In this document: positions 1-7,390 of the stretch, piece after piece
Layout: every line of letters starts with the position of its first letter
How positions within the stretch are numbered: position 1 is the stretch's first letter
Assembly: GCF_001613065.1 (NCBI RefSeq)
Contig: NZ_BDBQ01000114.1
Coordinates: forward strand, 1 to 42,450
Source of the DNA: Nocardia miyunensis NBRC 108239
Lineage (GTDB): Bacteria; Actinomycetota; Actinomycetes; Mycobacteriales; Mycobacteriaceae
DNA: 42,450 nucleotides
Direction of reading: 5' to 3'
Position numbers and translations under genes: made by a program
The notes under the pieces: generated by a model
What the model saw: the letters and a program-made list of their open reading frames with translations, nothing else
What the model was told of the DNA's origin: nothing
Database searches by the model: none

Positions 1-277
1 GCCCGCGGCCCTTGCGGTCCAGATGCACCACGCGCACGTTGTCCAACTCTTCGCACAACACCTTGGCGACGACCAGGGTGGCGTCGGTGGAGGCGTTGTC
101 GGCGATGGTGATCCGCGCGCTGAACGGGAATCCGTCGCCGAGGAATGCGTGCAGGCGACGCACGCACATGCCAAGGTCGCACTCCTCGTTGTAGACCGGG
201 ATCACGATGTCCAGCACGGGCGTCACTACGGCATCGTCCGGATCGCACTCGTGAGCGGCCGTCGCGGTGTCGGTCAT
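1..277 (-). CDS. Glycosyltransferase family 2, N-terminal part (runs off the left edge)
   Basis: Only the first 92 codons lie in the window; the gene continues past position 1. The peptide opens with a short polar leader and then the typical GT-A start VLDIVIPVYNEE (residues 21-32), followed by ITIADNASTDAT (57-68), which is the nucleotide-sugar-binding Asp region of GT2 enzymes. Such enzymes transfer a sugar from a nucleotide or polyprenyl-phosphate donor at the cytosolic membrane face. The acceptor cannot be told from this piece. It lies about 100 bp downstream of thiD on the same strand. The ATG at 277 is the first start in frame; I see no strong Shine-Dalgarno sequence. Family assignment is firm, specificity unknown. 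Confidence 0.85.
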   Translation of the reverse strand, partial: MTDTATAAHECDPDDAVVTPVLDIVIPVYNEECDLGMCVRRLHAFLGDGFPFSARITIADNASTDATLVVAKVLCEELDNVRVVHLDRKGRG

Positions 278-381
278 GGTGTCCACCGTGTTACAACATT
301 CTTGGGCGTGGCTGCGGCTGAGCTGGGAAATCGCTGGGAGACTCGCCGCAGGGGTTGCGAAATCCCGGTTTCGATCAAAGA

Positions 382-1251
382 CTATTTGCCGCGATCATCC
401 GAATGTAACCGCCACAGCGGTGAGACGGGGCCGTGTCCGGCACCAAGATCATACGACGCGGCCAGGCAGCGCGTGGTCCACTCCTTACCGAATTCCACCG
501 CCTCGGGGACGGTGTAGCCGTGCGCGAGCGCGCAGGCGGTGGCCGCGGCCAGGGTGTCGCCGCCGCCGTGGTCGTTGCCGGTGTCGATGCGCGGGGCGGA
601 CAGTTCGACGAACGTCTCCCCGTCGTAGAGCAGATCGGTGCTGGACGTCGACGAACGCAGATGCCCGCCCTTGACGATCGCCCAGCGCGGTCCCAGCCCG
701 TGCAGCGCCTCGGCCGCCTTGCGCGCCGTGCGGTCGTCCACGACGTCGATTCCGGTGAGCAGCCGCACCTCGTCCAGATTCGGGGTGATCAGGGTGGCGC
801 ACGGAATCAGCGTGTGCCGCAACGCATCCAGCGCCTCGGCGTGCAGCAGCGGATCGCCGTGCATCGAGGCCGCGACGGGATCGACGACCAGCGGGATGTG
901 CCCGTCGCGGCCGATGCCCAGTTCCAGGCACACGTCCGCGACCGCCTCGATGATGGCGGTCGAGGCGAGCATGCCGGTCTTGGCCGCGCCGATGCCGATA
1001 TCGCTCACCACCACGCGCACCTGATCGGCGACCACCTCGGGCGGGATCTCGTGAAATCCGCTGACGCCCACCGAGTTCTGCACGGTCACCGCCGCCACCG
1101 CGACGCAGGCGTGCACGCCGAGCATGGCCATCGTGCGCGAATCGGCCTGGATGCCCGCGCCGCCACCGGAATCGGTTCCGGCGATGGTCAGTGCGCGAAC
1201 CGGGGTGCGGCCGTCGGGGGTCAGCGGCAGGAGTCTCACACCCTCAGACAT
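382..1251 (-). CDS. thiD: Hydroxymethylpyrimidine/phosphomethylpyrimidine kinase ThiD
   Basis: 289 aa. ThiD phosphorylates HMP and HMP-P to HMP-PP, the pyrimidine half of thiamine. Visible signatures: ALTIAGTDSGGGAGIQAD near residue 20 (substrate-binding loop), AAKTGML (mid-protein), VVDPVAAS, TPNLDEVRLL and the anion-hole/catalytic segment DHGGGDTLAAA, in which the usual GTGC/GTGD loop reads GGGD. Length is normal if the roughly 18-residue N-terminal extension is real; a later start near VRALTIAG is possible. It is in the same orientation as thiC but separated from it by four unrelated genes. The upstream gap holds a Zur-like box that belongs to the divergent gene. Confidence 0.93.
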   Translation of the reverse strand: MSEGVRLLPLTPDGRTPVRALTIAGTDSGGGAGIQADSRTMAMLGVHACVAVAAVTVQNSVGVSGFHEIPPEVVADQVRVVVSDIGIGAAKTGMLASTAIIEAVADVCLELGIGRDGHIPLVVDPVAASMHGDPLLHAEALDALRHTLIPCATLITPNLDEVRLLTGIDVVDDRTARKAAEALHGLGPRWAIVKGGHLRSSTSSTDLLYDGETFVELSAPRIDTGNDHGGGDTLAAATACALAHGYTVPEAVEFGKEWTTRCLAASYDLGAGHGPVSPLWRLHSDDRGK

Positions 1252-1290
1252 TACGTCCCGCCGATTGGGACCCGCCGCAACGCTATCTAA

Positions 1291-1312
1291 TGAAAACGAT
1301 TATCATTTGCCT
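1291..1312 (+). promoter_or_regulatory. Zur-like operator overlapping a putative -10 of the CobW-like gene
   Basis: TGAAAACGATTATCA at 1291-1305 matches the actinobacterial Zur box TGAAAATGATTTTCA at 13 of 15 positions. The box contains TATCAT (1301-1306), a possible -10 six bases before the GTG at 1313, so the mRNA would be leaderless and zinc-loaded Zur would cover the promoter. The consensus is quoted from memory of the Streptomyces/mycobacterial Zur regulons; occupancy is inferred. It sits between divergent genes, so an effect on thiD cannot be excluded. Confidence 0.6.
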
Positions 1313-2469
1313 GTGACCGCATCGACGAACGCTCCACTGCCCGTGACCGTCCTGTCCGGATTCCTCGGCGCGGGCAAGACGACCCTGCTCAACCACCTCC
1401 TGGCCAACCGCGAGGGCCGCCGCGTCGCGGTGATCGTGAACGATATGAGCGAGGTGAACATCGATGCGGCCCTGGTCGCGGGCCAGGCGAGCCTGGACCG
1501 GACCGAGGAGAGACTGGTCGAGCTCACCAACGGCTGCATCTGCTGCACGCTGCGCGAGGATCTGGTCGAATCGGTCGGCGCGCTGGCCCGCGAGGGCCGT
1601 TTCGATCAGCTGGTGATCGAATCGACCGGCATCTCCGAACCGATGCCGGTCGCGGCCACCTTCGAATGGGAATTCGAGGACGGGTTCCGGCTCGGCGATA
1701 TCGCGGCGATATCGCGCGGCTGGACACCATGGTGACCGTCGTGGACGCCTCCACCTTCCTGGCCGAAGTGGTGGGGGGCCAAGCCCTCGCCGACCGGGAT
1801 ATGCAGGCCGCGCAGGGCGACGAGCGCAGCATCGCCGATCTGCTGATCGATCAGGTCGAATTCGCGAATGTGCTGGTACTCAACAAGATCGATCTGGTGA
1901 GCGCGAATGCCGCGGGCACCGTGGAGGCGACGATCAAGCGGCTGAATCCGGCCGCGCGCATCGTGCGCTCCGCACACGGCGTCGTCGAACTGGCCGAGGT
2001 GCTCGACACCGGCCTTTACGACCCCGACATCGCTGCCCGATCCGACGGCTGGGAAGACGAAATCACCGGTGGGCACACCCCGGAAACCGAGGAATACGGC
2101 ATCAGCGGCCTGACCTTCACCGCCGATCGCCCCTTCCATCCCGAACGCCTGGAATCGGCTCTGGCGCAACTACATCGGCTGCTGCGCAGCAAGGGCTTCT
2201 GCTGGCTGGCGAGCCGTCCCGACGTCGCGGCGCTCTGGTCCCAGGCGGGCCCCAACCTGACCTTCGAGGCGGCCGCGTACTGGACCTCGCTGGAGATGCC
2301 GCCCGGCCAGGAACTCGTCTTCATCGGCGTCCGCCTGAACCGCCCGCACATCCGGGATCTGCTGACCGCCGCCTTGCTGACCGACGCCGAAATGGCAGCC
2401 GGATCTGTTGTCTGGCAACAGTATCCGGATCCGTTTCCGGCGTGGGGCGAGCTGCACGAACACGCATGA
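1313..2469 (+). pseudogene. CobW/COG0523-family zinc GTPase, broken by a frameshift
   Basis: Reading from the GTG at 1313 gives a COG0523 GTPase N-terminus: Walker A GFLGAGKT (residues 16-23), the metal-binding CxCC in NGCICCTL (75-78) and the ESTGISEP switch. The frame then stops at 1733-1735 after 140 codons. The rest of the protein (MVTVVDAS..., LNKID guanine-specificity motif, CobW C-terminal domain) is in another frame and ends at 2469. The break is a perfect tandem copy of 11 bp at 1694-1715; removing one copy restores RLGDIARLDTMVTVVDA, the normal family sequence. The second part could restart at ATG 1729, which overlaps the stop, but that would separate Walker A from NKxD. Family members under Zur control are zinc-starvation metallochaperones. 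Most likely inactivated, or a sequence error. Confidence 0.85.
1694..1715 (+). repeat. 11-bp tandem duplication causing the frameshift
   Basis: GGCGATATCGC occurs twice back to back (1694-1704 and 1705-1715). The unit is not a multiple of three, so it shifts the CobW-like frame. The perfect identity of the copies suggests a recent slippage event. Confidence 0.95.
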
Positions 2470-2511
2470 GGGGCGCGTTCGTGCAGCTCGGCCGGCTTGC
2501 TCGAGGGTCGA

Positions 2512-3588
2512 TTACCGCAGCATCACATCACACGTGGAGGCGAAGAACTCGCCCGTCTTGCCGCCGTTTCCACCGTCCGGAGTGTCCGGCCCGCCGTGGC
2601 CGCCCCAGATCTGCACGATCGCCGCTCGCCCGGTCCGCCGCGGGAACGACGCGAACTCCCACTTGCTGGAGTCCTCTTCCCGGTGCGAGCCCTGTACCTC
2701 GACCAGGAACGGGATCGGCTCCAAGTCGTTCCAGCTCAGGCCGTTGGCCGGATCCCAGCCCGCACGGGTGATGAACCACCGGTGGGACCAGGACTCGTTC
2801 GTGTGATACGCGGTGTAGTCATAGGTGAAGGTCTGAGTGGCGGCGGAGGTGTCCAGCTCGGTCAGGGGCCAGTCTCCCAGCGTGGCGTCCGGTGCCAGAT
2901 CCAGCCCGCGGAAGGCCGGATTACCTGTCGACGGCACGGCGCTGTTCTCGAAGAACTTGCGGTATTCGAGATACTTTCCCGCGTAGTTCCACGGGTAATC
3001 CGCCAGCATCCGCTCGGCTCCCGGCACCACCTCCTGCCAGACCGTGCTGGTGTTCAGGCGGCGCGCCTCGGCACAGATCGGCGAAGGGTCCGAGTCCCGG
3101 ATGGCAACGGCCGCACGGCTGCGCGGGTGATCGACCGTGCCGTGGCGCGGCGACGCATCCGGGCCCGCAGAACGCTCTCGGGGCTGTGGCGGAGCCGACC
3201 ACGGACGAGCGCCTCCCAAACCGGCAGTCACCTCGTTGGAGAAGTCGGTGAACTGGCCATCGGACCGGGCGCGGATCTTCACACGGTATTCGACGTCCGG
3301 GTCCTCGCCCAGGTCCACCCAGTGGGAATTGGACGGCGCCCAGTCCCAGGCGGGCCAGTAGAGGAAGACCGTCTGGCGCACCTCGCCGTTGATCCACACC
3401 TCGTAGAGCTGTGGATAGGGCGCGTCGCCGTTGTTCCAGTCCGCCGGAGGCGGCCAGGCCCCCTGGTCGGGTGAGTTCTCTCCGATCCGCCACCGCAGGC
3501 TGAGACCGTACATCGTGTGCTTACCGTCATCGCGGTACATGCCTTCGGCGCGAAGATCAGAGGGGGTAGTGCCCTGGGAGCCGCTCAT
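2512..3588 (-). CDS. AA10-type LPMO-like protein with an N-terminal FnIII-like domain
   Basis: 358 aa. Residues 149-358 look like an auxiliary-activity family 10 lytic polysaccharide monooxygenase (chitin/cellulose-oxidising copper enzyme): HGTVDHPRSR (149-158) matches the mature N-terminus HGxVxxPxSR, then H262 in YTAYHTNESW (second histidine of the copper brace), WFITRAGWDP, LSWNDLEPIPF, FPRRTGRAAIVQIW and EFFASTCDV with the axial Phe. Residues about 25-122 are a beta-rich FnIII-like domain ending VKIRARSDGQFTDFSNEVTA. Oddity: the copper-binding His must be the free N-terminus in known LPMOs, yet here it is residue 149 and no signal peptide is visible. Cleavage after Arg148 would expose it. 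The ATG at 3588 has GAGGAG at good spacing, and no earlier in-frame start was found. Substrate and export route unknown. Confidence 0.75.
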   Translation of the reverse strand: MSGSQGTTPSDLRAEGMYRDDGKHTMYGLSLRWRIGENSPDQGAWPPPADWNNGDAPYPQLYEVWINGEVRQTVFLYWPAWDWAPSNSHWVDLGEDPDVEYRVKIRARSDGQFTDFSNEVTAGLGGARPWSAPPQPRERSAGPDASPRHGTVDHPRSRAAVAIRDSDPSPICAEARRLNTSTVWQEVVPGAERMLADYPWNYAGKYLEYRKFFENSAVPSTGNPAFRGLDLAPDATLGDWPLTELDTSAATQTFTYDYTAYHTNESWSHRWFITRAGWDPANGLSWNDLEPIPFLVEVQGSHREEDSSKWEFASFPRRTGRAAIVQIWGGHGGPDTPDGGNGGKTGEFFASTCDVMLR

Positions 3589-3732
3589 AAGTGTCTCCTC
3601 TGTCGATGGAATCCACCCTTGTAGGCCGCCCCCGGCGGGGGCGGGTACGTCGCAACGGTGATGCCTCGGACGAACATTGAGCCCCGGGTCCGGACAGTGG
3701 TGTGACCCGCTGCCCGGACGTGGTGGCGGAAT

Positions 3733-3915
3733 TCAGCGTGGCCGGACTACGGAATCCGGTCCGGGGTAGATCAGGCCTTCCTGACCGTCGTCGAACCGCA
3801 CCACATACGGCGGGGCACCATCGTCCCCTCGGATCTCGAGGATCTCGGCGCTGTGGTCTGCCATCCCGACACTTCGGCCCGGGACCGTGATCTGGTCTCC
3901 GACGTTGGCGCGCAT
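3733..3915 (-). CDS. DUF1918 family small protein
   Basis: 60 aa reading MRANVGDQITVPG..., with the compact basic/acidic pattern of DUF1918 (EILEIRGDDGAPPYVVRFDDG, then a C-terminal YPGPDSVV). This is a small SH3-like beta domain common in actinobacteria, of unknown function. The ATG at 3915 is preferred to a longer reading from 3972 because GGGAGG lies eight bases upstream and the domain begins exactly there. It is followed after about 145 bp by the LPMO-like gene on the same strand. Confidence 0.85.
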   Translation of the reverse strand: MRANVGDQITVPGRSVGMADHSAEILEIRGDDGAPPYVVRFDDGQEGLIYPGPDSVVRPR

Positions 3916-4072
3916 AGTGCAACCTCCCTCTGAGCAGTCGTCGTGCATCAGTCGAGCAGGCACTTGCGTCAAACAGTATGAAGCACGAACACGATCTCAT
4001 GAGCGGAATCGGGCCCGCCCCCAATCGACCGCGGGTATGCGGCAACGGCTATCCCGTCGGCACAGGCAGGAC

Positions 4073-4969
4073 TCATAATCCGCCGAGTCGCGCGAGCACG
4101 TCGAACGCGGTTTCGGCGGACCGGTGCAACGTCCCGATCTCGCCCACGGTCGCGTCGTGGACAGCCGGGTTCTGTAGTGCCAGCCCGTTGCCGAACACGA
4201 TCACGTTGTAGCCGTCGTCCGCCGCCCGGAGCATGGGTCCCGTCGCAACGCCTTGCCCGACAAGCGAATCCAGACCTTCGCCGAGGAAGTAGAACCGCCA
4301 CAGCGGCCCGATGTCGACGCCGTAGGCCGTCTTGGTGCGATCGACGATCGAGAGCCCCTGCCCGGCGATCGCGTCGACGATTGCGAAGTGGTCGTCCGCA
4401 TCCTCCGCCCGCCCGCCCACCGCCGCGACCGAATACGCCAGATCGACCGTGAGGTGGGCGTTGTAACCGGCCATCGCCACCCGGGCGCCGGAGATGCCAC
4501 AGTCCGCCGCCAGCGAAAAATACTGTGCCCAATGCGGTTCCACGGTCCCGCCGGTGAATTCGCGATGGAAGTCGACCAGCAGCCGCCGCGCGAGCTCCGA
4601 GCTGACCGCGTGCGCGTAGGCGGGGTGGACGAATGCCGCCGGGTCACGCTGCAACGGCATCACGGCCTGCTGCTCGGACAGATCGAGCCCGATCAGAAAC
4701 AGTCCTCGCCGGTCCCGATGCTTCACCAGAATGTCGGTGATGCGGTGATGCCGATCCATGACATCGGTCAACCGCCGCATCGGGGTGCCCGACAAGGTGC
4801 TCGTGTCCGACAGCGCGGCAATCGCGCGGACCTCGCGGTCGGACAATGGGCTCCCACAGCCCGCGGTAGCGACCGACGGCACCTCGGCCGCCGCCGGAGC
4901 GACGCCGAAAGCTACAGCGGCACAAGCCATCCCGGCCAGCGCCGACCTCACAACCCCAACCCGGACCAT
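4073..4969 (-). CDS. Exported DUF5995-like protein
   Basis: 298 aa. The start at 4969 (GAGGAGAGG upstream) gives a clear signal peptide: MVRVGVVRSALAG, a hydrophobic Ala-rich core and an APAAAE cleavage region near residue 28. The mature part resembles DUF5995 (MDRHHRITDILVKHRDRRG, SELARRLLVDFHRE, GYNAHLTVDLAYSV), an alpha-helical family without a known activity. A longer open frame to 5176 exists but has no RBS and would bury the signal peptide. It stands alone between thiC and the DUF1918 gene; secreted function unknown. Confidence 0.7.
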   Translation of the reverse strand: MVRVGVVRSALAGMACAAVAFGVAPAAAEVPSVATAGCGSPLSDREVRAIAALSDTSTLSGTPMRRLTDVMDRHHRITDILVKHRDRRGLFLIGLDLSEQQAVMPLQRDPAAFVHPAYAHAVSSELARRLLVDFHREFTGGTVEPHWAQYFSLAADCGISGARVAMAGYNAHLTVDLAYSVAAVGGRAEDADDHFAIVDAIAGQGLSIVDRTKTAYGVDIGPLWRFYFLGEGLDSLVGQGVATGPMLRAADDGYNVIVFGNGLALQNPAVHDATVGEIGTLHRSAETAFDVLARLGGL

Positions 4970-5202
4970 CCCGGTCCTCTCCTCGCTCTCGTGTGCGATT
5001 GCAGACCCCCACCGCAGTCGGGGCAATGAGATCATCACGACAAGCCCCACGCACTCTAGCGTCATACGAGGCGAACTGGCCGTGCCACACGGCACCGCGA
5101 TGGAATTGGCACATGAGCTCGGCAGACGTGCGAGCGCCCGGTCGGCTGAGTCCGGCTGAGCGGCGCCGGGAATCACCGAATCCCGGGTCCGTCGTCCCGG
5201 AG

Positions 5203-5232
5203 GAGGTCGGGGTCAGGCGGGACCCCGACCTC
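5203..5232 (-). terminator. Hairpin terminator after thiC
   Basis: GAGGTCGGGGTC and GACCCCGACCTC form a perfect 12-bp stem with a 6-base loop, just past the thiC stop. There is no long T tract, as is usual in high-GC actinobacteria. The rest of the 4970-5273 gap holds only the RBS of the gene at 4969; I see no other element. Confidence 0.7.
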
Positions 5233-5273
5233 CGCGGGGAGGCCGGAACCGGGATCGGTTGTGGGAGAAGGGG

Positions 5274-6914
5274 TTACGAGACGACCGGGAGGTAGACCCG
5301 GTTGCCCGTGTCGGCGAATTCGGCGGACTTCTCGGCCATGCCCGCTTCGATCGCGTCGATATCGGTGAGGCCGTGGCTCTCGGCGTATTCGCGGACGTCG
5401 GCGGAGATGCGCATGGAGCAGAACTTCGGGCCGCACATGGAGCAGAAGTGCGCGGTCTTGGCGGGTTCGGCGGGGAGGGTCTCGTCGTGGAATTCCCTGG
5501 CGGTGTCCGGATCCAGGGACAGGGCGAACTGGTCGTGCCAGCGGAATTCGAAGCGCGCCTTGGACAATGCGTCGTCACGGTCCTGGGCGTGCGGCAGACC
5601 CTTGGCGAGGTCGGCCGCGTGCGCGGCGATCTTGTAGGTGATCACGCCGGTCTTCACGTCGTCGCGGTTGGGCAGGCCCAGATGTTCCTTCGGCGTGACG
5701 TAGCACAGCATCGCGGTACCGGCCTGGGCGATGATCGCCGCGCCGATCCCGGAGGTGATGTGGTCGTACGCGGGCGCGATATCGGTGGCCAGCGGGCCGA
5801 GCGTGTAGAACGGGGCCTCCTCGCACAGCTCCTCCTCGAGCCGCACGTTCTCCACGATCTTGTGCATCGGCACGTGACCGGGACCCTCGATCATCACCTG
5901 CACGCCATGGGATTTCGCGATCTTCGTCAGCTCGCCCAGGGTGCGCAGCTCGGCGAACTGGGCCTCGTCGTTGGCGTCGGCGATCGAGCCGGGACGCAGG
6001 CCGTCACCCAGGGAGAAGGTGATGTCGTACTTCGCCAGGATCTCGCACAATTCCTCGAAGTGCGTGTACAGGAACGATTCCTGATGATGCGCCAGGCACC
6101 ACGCGGCCATGATCGAACCGCCGCGCGAGACGATCCCGGTGACCCGCTTGGCCGTCAGCGGCACGTAGCGCAGCAGCACCCCGGCGTGCACGGTCATGTA
6201 GTCCACACCCTGCTCGGCCTGCTCGATCACGGTGTCGCGGTAGAGTTCCCAGGTCAACTCGGTCGGATCGCCGTTGGTCTTCTCCAATGCCTGATAGATC
6301 GGCACGGTGCCGACCGGGACGGGCGAATTGCGCAGGATCCACTCCCGGGTCTCGTGGATGTTCTTCCCGGTGGACAGATCCATGATGGTGTCCGCGCCCC
6401 AGCGCGTGGCCCACACCATCTTCTCGACCTCCTCGGCGATCGAGGAGCTCACGGCCGAATTACCGATGTTCGCATTGATTTTCACCGCGAACCTCTTGCC
6501 GATGATCATCGGCTCGGATTCGGGATGATTGTGATTGGCCGGAATCACCGCGCGTCCCGCGGCCACCTCGTCGCGCACCAATTCGGGTGAAACCCCTTCG
6601 CGCGCAGCGATATACCGCATCTCACTGGTGACGATGCCCTGCCGCGCCCAGGCCAGCTGGGTGGGCGGACCGGCGACGTCGGGCTTGGCCCAGCCGTCAC
6701 GCAGCTTGGGCAGACCGGCGTCGAGATCGATCACGGCCGCATCGTCGGTGTACGGGCCCGAGGTGTCGTAGACATCGAAGTGCTCACCGTTGGTGAGATT
6801 GACTCGCCGCACCGGAATGCGCAGGTCATCGACCTGCTGATAGTGCTTGACGCTGCCCTGGATGGGGCCGGTGGTGACAGTCTCGACGGTGCCCTGGGCA
6901 TGATTCGGTGACAT
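5274..6914 (-). CDS. thiC: Phosphomethylpyrimidine synthase ThiC
   Basis: 546 aa, normal family length. A radical-SAM enzyme that rearranges aminoimidazole ribotide to HMP-P in thiamine synthesis. Seen: the C-terminal iron-sulfur motif CSMCGPKFC (C491, C494, C499), and family blocks FAVKINANIGNSAV, DLSTGKNIHETREWI, SRGGSIMAAWCL, SLGDGLRPGSIADA and MIEGPGHVPMHKI. The start at 6914 has GGGAGG (inside the riboswitch 3' end) just upstream. Expression is expected to be shut off by thiamine pyrophosphate through the leader. Confidence 0.98.
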   Translation of the reverse strand: MSPNHAQGTVETVTTGPIQGSVKHYQQVDDLRIPVRRVNLTNGEHFDVYDTSGPYTDDAAVIDLDAGLPKLRDGWAKPDVAGPPTQLAWARQGIVTSEMRYIAAREGVSPELVRDEVAAGRAVIPANHNHPESEPMIIGKRFAVKINANIGNSAVSSSIAEEVEKMVWATRWGADTIMDLSTGKNIHETREWILRNSPVPVGTVPIYQALEKTNGDPTELTWELYRDTVIEQAEQGVDYMTVHAGVLLRYVPLTAKRVTGIVSRGGSIMAAWCLAHHQESFLYTHFEELCEILAKYDITFSLGDGLRPGSIADANDEAQFAELRTLGELTKIAKSHGVQVMIEGPGHVPMHKIVENVRLEEELCEEAPFYTLGPLATDIAPAYDHITSGIGAAIIAQAGTAMLCYVTPKEHLGLPNRDDVKTGVITYKIAAHAADLAKGLPHAQDRDDALSKARFEFRWHDQFALSLDPDTAREFHDETLPAEPAKTAHFCSMCGPKFCSMRISADVREYAESHGLTDIDAIEAGMAEKSAEFADTGNRVYLPVVS

Positions 6915-6920
6915 GTTGAA

Positions 6921-7030
6921 GCCTCCCTACGCCGGCATTACCCGGTCAGGTTCGAACGGTCGACGGCCCTGATTCGCCCGAATGGGCTAGCCGTCCTCTC
7001 AGCCCGCTGGTGCGAGCCCCCGCATGTTCG
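6921..7030 (-). promoter_or_regulatory. TPP riboswitch (THI element)
   Basis: On the minus strand the leader reads ...GGGGGCTCGCACCAGCGGG, CTGAGAGG, a variable arm with a hairpin, then GAACCTGACCGGGTAATG and CCGGCGTAGGGAGG before the ATG. The two conserved elements CTGAGA and ACCTGA...GGGTAATGCCG, with the closing P1 helix, are the TPP aptamer. The 3' P1 strand contains the thiC Shine-Dalgarno GGGAGG, so translational sequestration is likely. Confidence 0.95.
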
Positions 7031-7390
7031 GTTGTGGTTCCCGGCCGAGCGTACATGTCCGCGTCGGGATGCGTCAGCGGACCCGGGCGGAAATTTCGGG
7101 GCGCGGGGCGCAGGTCCTGTCGTGCGGCATCCGGGGGATGAACCCTCGGCCGCCTATGGATAACTTCTGGCAAATTATCGGATGTGAAGACCGGTACGCC
7201 TGTGAGCGGACGGCAACAGCCTGCTGGGCAGGTAGGTCTGTTAACGATTCGGGATACCGTGACCTTACGGTTGCGTAGCCTGACAGTTGTACGGCAACCT
7301 CCAGTTGTAACTGTCGACCAGTGTGCGCGGCCGGATTCGCGGATGGAGTTTCGTCCTCGCACGCTGCAATTGCGCCGAGGAGGCAGGTCC
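7031..7390 (+). promoter_or_regulatory. Divergent intergenic region with candidate operator upstream of fadE5
   Basis: This gap serves thiC leftward and fadE5 rightward. I see two inverted repeats: TACG-GTTG-CGTA at 7266-7277 and the longer GACAGTT...AACTGTC at 7282-7315 (7-bp arms). Both lie 75-125 bp before the fadE5 start and could bind a TetR-type fatty-acid regulator; this is inference only. The remainder shows nothing I can name. Confidence 0.35.
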
